DNA of 64,000 bases, from positions 95,215-159,214 of the forward strand of contig NZ_RJVK01000005.1 in NCBI RefSeq assembly GCF_003752135.1, given 5' to 3'. The notes beneath the pieces were generated by a model, which worked only from the letters and a program-made list of their open reading frames with translations, was not told the DNA's origin and made no database searches. Positions 63,995-64,000 of this stretch are shown one piece after another (the stretch's first letter is position 1; each line of letters begins with the position of its first letter). A program made the translations under genes and the position numbers. This DNA is from Caminibacter pacificus. GTDB lineage: Bacteria; Campylobacterota; Campylobacteria; Campylobacterales; Nautiliaceae.

Positions 63995-64000
63995 TTGACA
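63995..64000 (+). promoter_or_regulatory. -35 box at the window end with A-tract upstream
   Basis: TTGACA (63995-64000) is a perfect -35 box preceded by an A/T-rich stretch resembling an UP element (63961-63990). A small CCC/GGG hairpin at 63911-63924 may end carB transcription. The gene driven by this promoter lies outside the window. Confidence 0.45.

Overview
The window is a gene-dense, AT-rich piece of a chromosome with very short intergenic gaps, many start/stop overlaps and frequent TTG/GTG starts. The gene content points to Campylobacterota, most likely a Nautiliales-type vent chemolithoautotroph (inference from content; no marker search was run). Supporting features are the cheY-prmA-ftsH-psd-pssA order known from Campylobacter, MqnA of the futalosine menaquinone route, carboxynorspermidine decarboxylase (NspC), a MotE-type flagellar protein, a cytochrome bd operon with a DUF4492 protein, a class II superoxide reductase, ATP-dependent PEP carboxykinase and a molybdenum cofactor set.

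Layout. 1-2.2 kb: end of livM, thiG, a membrane-anchored alpha/beta hydrolase and a DUF1232 protein. 2.2-5.4 kb: an accessory patch with a WYL-domain regulator facing three uncharacterised genes across a short promoter that carries a perfect inverted repeat, then a decayed stretch with recombination-like repeats next to tRNA-Ser. 5.4-5.9 kb: four tRNAs (Ser, Leu, Cys, Gly) read leftward from one promoter. 5.9-11.5 kb: pckA, the cyd operon and superoxide reductase, all leftward. 11.6-14.5 kb: rnhA, an HDOD gene, rnc and aroC. 14.5-18.6 kb: cupin, mqnA, then moaD, moaE, moeA and a second molybdopterin-binding gene. 18.6-30.6 kb: nspC, an EIIC-like/EAL fusion, topA, phosphoesterase, bioB, antiporter, gltX, an amino acid permease and its probable XRE-cupin regulator. 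30.8-41.3 kb: EamA transporter, PBP1A, bioF, alaS, a two-component system, maf and a PglG-like sensor protein. 41.3-47.4 kb: hisH, hisA, cheY, prmA, ftsH, short psd, pssA. 47.4-57.5 kb: leuA, der, two outer-membrane paralogues, trpS, purM, long psd, motE, a DUF507 gene. 56.9-63.9 kb: carA, an SLAC1-family channel with a DUF302 protein, an exonuclease and carB.

How the genes fit together. AroC makes chorismate, which MqnA takes into menaquinone; the cyd operon then passes electrons from quinol to oxygen, while superoxide reductase handles oxygen stress, as expected of a microaerophile. The moa/moe genes supply cofactor for molybdenum enzymes that are not in the window. PssA and two unlike decarboxylases make phosphatidylethanolamine. 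CarA and CarB, split by about 2.6 kb, make carbamoyl phosphate.

The most unusual items are: (1) two diverged copies of a structured element at about 17.35 and 30.66 kb whose base differences are compensatory in at least three nested stems, which suggests an undescribed structured RNA; (2) the WYL-controlled three-gene cassette beside a tRNA, a candidate defence or stress system; (3) an EIIC-like membrane domain fused to a c-di-GMP phosphodiesterase; and (4) a 14-bp perfect palindrome that runs into the prmA start codon.
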